This document shows, in pieces, positions 61,009-64,000 of a DNA stretch of 64,000 bases. How positions within the stretch are numbered: position 1 is the first letter of the stretch; the number at the start of each line of letters is the position of its first letter. A program made the position numbers and the translations under genes. The notes beneath the pieces are model-generated. The model was not told the origin of the DNA, ran no database searches, and saw only the letters and a list, made by a program, of their open reading frames with translations. The stretch spans positions 627,131,740 to 627,195,739 of the forward strand of contig NC_081415.1 of assembly GCF_030272615.1 (NCBI RefSeq), given 5' to 3'. Source of the stretch: Cryptomeria japonica (taxonomy: Eukaryota; Streptophyta; Pinopsida; Cupressales; Cupressaceae).

Positions 61009-61480
61009 GTACTCACTTGCAGCAGTCAGATCATCACTCGAGATTATCATTTATCTTTTAAGTTTTTGCTCATTACTCAGGGATTGTTCTAAATCTATTC
61101 TCAACATCTCATTCTCATGAACCAATTGGGAGCATTCTTCAAATTTGTCTTTCAAAGATATAGCAATATTTTCTTCCTTCTTCTTCTGGTCCTCAATCTC
61201 CTTTGACATTCTCATGGTTAAGGCTTTCATTTCATTCCTCTAGACCATGTTCTCCTGACCTTAGCTTCTGACATTTCTCATTAAGGGCATCTTTCTCTTC
61301 ATTATCCTTATTCTGCAAAAATTTCTTCCTCCTAGCTTGAACAGATGACAACCTCTCCTGTAGGATAAGAATGAATTCCTGAGAAGAATTCAATTCATCT
61401 TGTAACTTCAAGTTCTTCATCCTTTTAGCATTAGAATCTTCAATTACTACCTCAAGTTGCTTCTCCAAACTCATATCCAT
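61009..61480 (-). pseudogene. Element A ORF1, coiled-coil half
   Basis: ATG 61478-61480 (M-D-M-S-L-E-K-Q-L-E) lies 68 bases inside the LTR, as in B. Residues 1-80 are coiled coil and match B ORF1 closely (L-K-L-Q-D-E-L-N, L-Q-E-R-L-S-S, Q-A-R-R-K). A frameshift near 61245 and several stops follow. It is cut at 61009 by the B insertion and continues at 31256. Confidence 0.83.
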
Positions 61481-61533
61481 GGATTTCAGATATAGGATCT
61501 TCCTCGAGCTATTAAAATTCCTCTGAGGCACAA

Positions 61534-61546
61534 GGCTCTGATACCA
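61534..61546 (-). other. Element A primer binding site
   Basis: Minus-strand TGGTATCAGAGCC, two bases inside the LTR and identical to that of B; the following TTGTGCCT is also shared. Confidence 0.92.
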
Positions 61547-61548
61547 AT

Positions 61549-62420
61549 TGTTGGAATCCAAGAACAGTGAGAGGGGGTGTGAATCAGTGTTCTACTGAAA
61601 TGATCAAATTTAACCTTATCAACACATGCATTCACCAACTAGTATACCAGTACATATAAGATCCAAAGAAGTAAAGCAATCAATAAGACAATCACACAAA
61701 TAAATATCATAACAATATTCGCACATTACATTCCTTGACCATGACCTTTCCAATAACCATGATACTTTACAAAGAGTTTCTACCTCTTATTTATACAAAT
61801 CCTAAGGCCTAAACCAATTAGGTCAGCCACCTAAAGATGTTATAATAGGATCATTAATGATTCCATATTACAATGATATGCCATGTCTGCTTAAGATAAA
61901 AACAATAATAACAAATTCATAAATCATCTCAAGGCATCTCGGTAACATGTAGAGTACATGTTAGCATGATACTTGTCCATAACCTAGATAGGTACTAGAC
62001 CTATTCTGGGTCCACCACACCAAAGCACAATCAAAGAACATCTTCAGCATCCTAAAATCCATGAAGAAGTTGCACCAACACCAACTATGCATCTTGTCAC
62101 AATTCCTCACTGAAAGCTTTATCGGTAAAGCCTTAAACTAGTGTCGGTAAGGGTTTACCAGAGTGTATCATAGCATCCAATTACCAAGCCAATAATAACT
62201 GACTGAAACATGCTCATGGAGCATATAACACATAAATTCAAATATACTTCACTGATCCAAACACATTGGAAGTGTTCAACAGATAGTCTCTTCTGTCAGT
62301 AACACTAGATCTTCTACTAGTAACAAAAAATTGTTTGTCGCTAACCAACCATAACATCTAGTGTTGACATCAATGACAAAACATCAATGCAACACAATCA
62401 GTTCATCCATTATGCCAACA
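61549..62420 (-). repeat. LTR shared by copia E (as 3' LTR) and element A (as 5' LTR)
   Basis: 872 bp. On the minus strand it begins TGTTGGCATAATGG directly after the polypurine tract of E and ends TTGGATTCCAACA directly before the PBS and ORF1 of A. The near-terminal stem-loop is at 61561-61570 and 61584-61593. Confidence 0.88.
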
Positions 62421-62435
62421 ATCTCCCCCTTTGGC
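62421..62435 (-). other. E polypurine tract
   Basis: GCCAAAGGGGGAGAT on the minus strand, adjacent to the LTR and identical to the tract of element B. Confidence 0.88.
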
Positions 62436-62753
62436 ATTGATGCCAACACTAGATGTGAAAAACATCTAAGTACCAAGAAATGCCAAACAAGTATCCCCTT
62501 GTGGAAGACAACCAACAATCAATAGCTCTCCCCCTATGAATGATATCTTTGTAAGGTTTTGAATGATTTTTCACATTACTATCACTCCCTCGTTGACATC
62601 AATGCCATAAATCTAACAATAATATCAAAGCAATGATATAAACCTCTAAATCTCAAAGCTGACTACTCCCCCTGAGTAGTAGCACCACTCATCAGTGCCA
62701 GAATTAATAATGTCTCTGGTAATACATGTCAGACTGGTGATAAAATTCATCAA
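62436..62753 (-). other. E 3' untranslated region
   Basis: About 320 bp between the RNase H stop and the polypurine tract; nothing coding is seen. Confidence 0.65.
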
Positions 62754-64000
62754 TCAAGTCTCTATTAGAGGGGAAGAAACCCCTAACCTATCTCTTAAAT
62801 ACTCAAATGATTTCTTAGATATCGGTTTAGTGAATATGTCTGTAATCTGTTCTTTAGTGTTCACATAAACCAATTTGACGTCCTTTGCTTCAACCTTGTC
62901 CTTCAGAAAGTTATACTTTATTGAAATATGCTTAGCCTTAGAGTGAAATATTGGATTCTTAGATATGTCAACAGCAACAGAGTTATCACAGTAGATAACT
63001 ATCGGTTCACTACAAATTACCCTGATATCCTTCAATATTTGCTTCATCCACAAAACTTGAGTGCAATTGGTTGTTGTTGCAACATACTCAGCTTCTGCAG
63101 TAGATAAAGAAATGCATGACTATTTTTTTGCTGATCCATGAAACCAGTTACTTTCCAAGAAAGAAAGCTCCACCAAAAGTGTTCTTCCTGTCATCAGTAT
63201 TACCTGCCCAATCTGAGTCAGTATATACACATAAAGTGAAATCATCATTTCTAGAATACCATAAACCATATTTTGTTGTTCCTTGAAAATACCAGAATAT
63301 CTTCTTTACTACACATTCACGATTTTCTTTAGGATTACTTTTATATCTTGAAACAATACTTACTGCATTCATAATATCAGCTCTAGTCTGAGTTAGATAT
63401 AACAGACCACCAATCATAGACTTATACCTTGTCATATTTATCGGTGTAGAAGTATCCTTCATAGATAATTTCTCACTTGTAGCCATAGGAGCACTTACCG
63501 GTTTGGAATTCTCCATGCCAAACTTTTTCAACAATTCCCTCAGATACTTAGTTTGATAGATAAAAATCCCTTTGTCAGTTTGAGTAATCTGCACACCTAA
63601 GAAAAATTTCATCTCACCAATCATGGACATTTCAAATTCATTCTTCATGTTGTTAGCAAATTCCATGCATAGTTTATCTTCTCCTCCAAAAATGATATCA
63701 TCAACAAAAACTTCAATAATCAAAATATCATTATCAATGATCTTATAATATATATTACTATCGGCACTACCTTTAGTAAAACCAAGCTTCAAAAGATATT
63801 TATCCAACCTTGCATACCAAGCTCTAGGAGCCTGTTTCAAACCATATAAAGCTTTCTTCAATCTGCAAACCATATCTTTATCATCTGTTAGTGAAAATCC
63901 ATCAGGTTGCTCAATGTAAACTTCTTCCTCAAGCTTACCATTCAAAAATGCACATTTAAAATCTATTTGATAAACCTTATAGTTCTTATAAGCTGCATAG
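62754..64000 (-). pseudogene. E: Ty1/copia reverse transcriptase and RNase H, right end outside the window
   Basis: The frame is open from the window edge to 63148. RT blocks: A-F-L-N-G-K-L-E-E-E-V-Y near 63910-63950, K-K-A-L-Y-G-L-K-Q-A-P-R-A-W near 63820-63860, catalytic F-V-D-D-I-I-F-G-G near 63690-63715, and the Y-R-S-M-I-G-type block (here Y-K-S-M-I-G-G-L-L-Y-L-T) near 63395-63430. RNase H starts with Y-T-D-S-D-W-A-G near 63195-63220. After a TAA at 63148 and a frameshift in an A-rich run near 63121-63128 it continues as I-Y-C-D-N (62985-63000) to I-F-T-K-P and a stop at 62754. It is the least damaged pol in the window. The remainder (Gag, protease, integrase) would lie to the right. Confidence 0.92.

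Noticed and set aside
62421-64000. E and A as one continuous element with an internal LTR
   Set aside because: A polypurine tract precedes and a PBS follows the same LTR, the signature of two elements sharing an LTR, not of one element.

Overview
This window looks like intergenic DNA from a large, repeat-rich land-plant genome. I lean towards a gymnosperm or another giant-genome plant, but that is inference only. The evidence is that essentially every base belongs to a plant-type LTR retrotransposon (Ty3/gypsy chromovirus, Ty3/gypsy Tat-like, Ty1/copia, and copia-like elements without pol). PBS sites for plant initiator-Met tRNA recur, and one element carries a plant mobile domain gene. I find no host gene, tRNA, rRNA or CRISPR array. 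Almost all reading frames are broken by in-frame stops and a few frameshifts, so nearly everything is annotated as pseudogene or mobile element.

The layout is a nest that can be unpeeled from target-site duplications (TSDs). Base layer, minus strand: the end of an autonomous copia (E, 62421-64000, RT/RNase H), one shared LTR (61549-62420), then a copia-like element without pol (A), whose body lies in three pieces (61009-61548, 28887-31256, 10105-11111). Three insertions split or truncate A. They are a chromovirus (G1, 1-10104, running off the left edge), a young Tat-like gypsy element (T, 11112-28886, minus), and a second pol-less element (B, 31257-61008, plus, TSD GTACT). B was itself hit by copia F (34242-42756, TSD GATAT), by a third pol-less element C (44409-52153, degraded TSD), and by a 6.7-kb TG...CA unit D (53751-60472, TSD GAATG). 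Solo LTRs sit inside G1 (S1, 3477-5135, TSD ACCTA) and inside the 3' LTR of C (S2, 44516-45679).

The least ordinary biology is the A/B/C family. It has LTRs, an initiator-Met PBS and a polypurine tract like those of the neighbouring autonomous copias. It encodes only ORF1, which resembles the C-terminal half of a copia Gag (coiled coil, a GLGFE-type motif, four CCHC knuckles) without the capsid part, and ORF2, a protein of about 1,000 residues that I cannot assign. E and A share one LTR end to end, which physically links an autonomous copia to this family. D carries a distantly similar long ORF behind an array of hairpin repeats. T carries, antisense to gag-pol, a decayed plant mobile domain gene with an acidic, coiled-coil tail; it also has near-identical LTRs around a heavily disabled coding region, suggesting it moved by help in trans.
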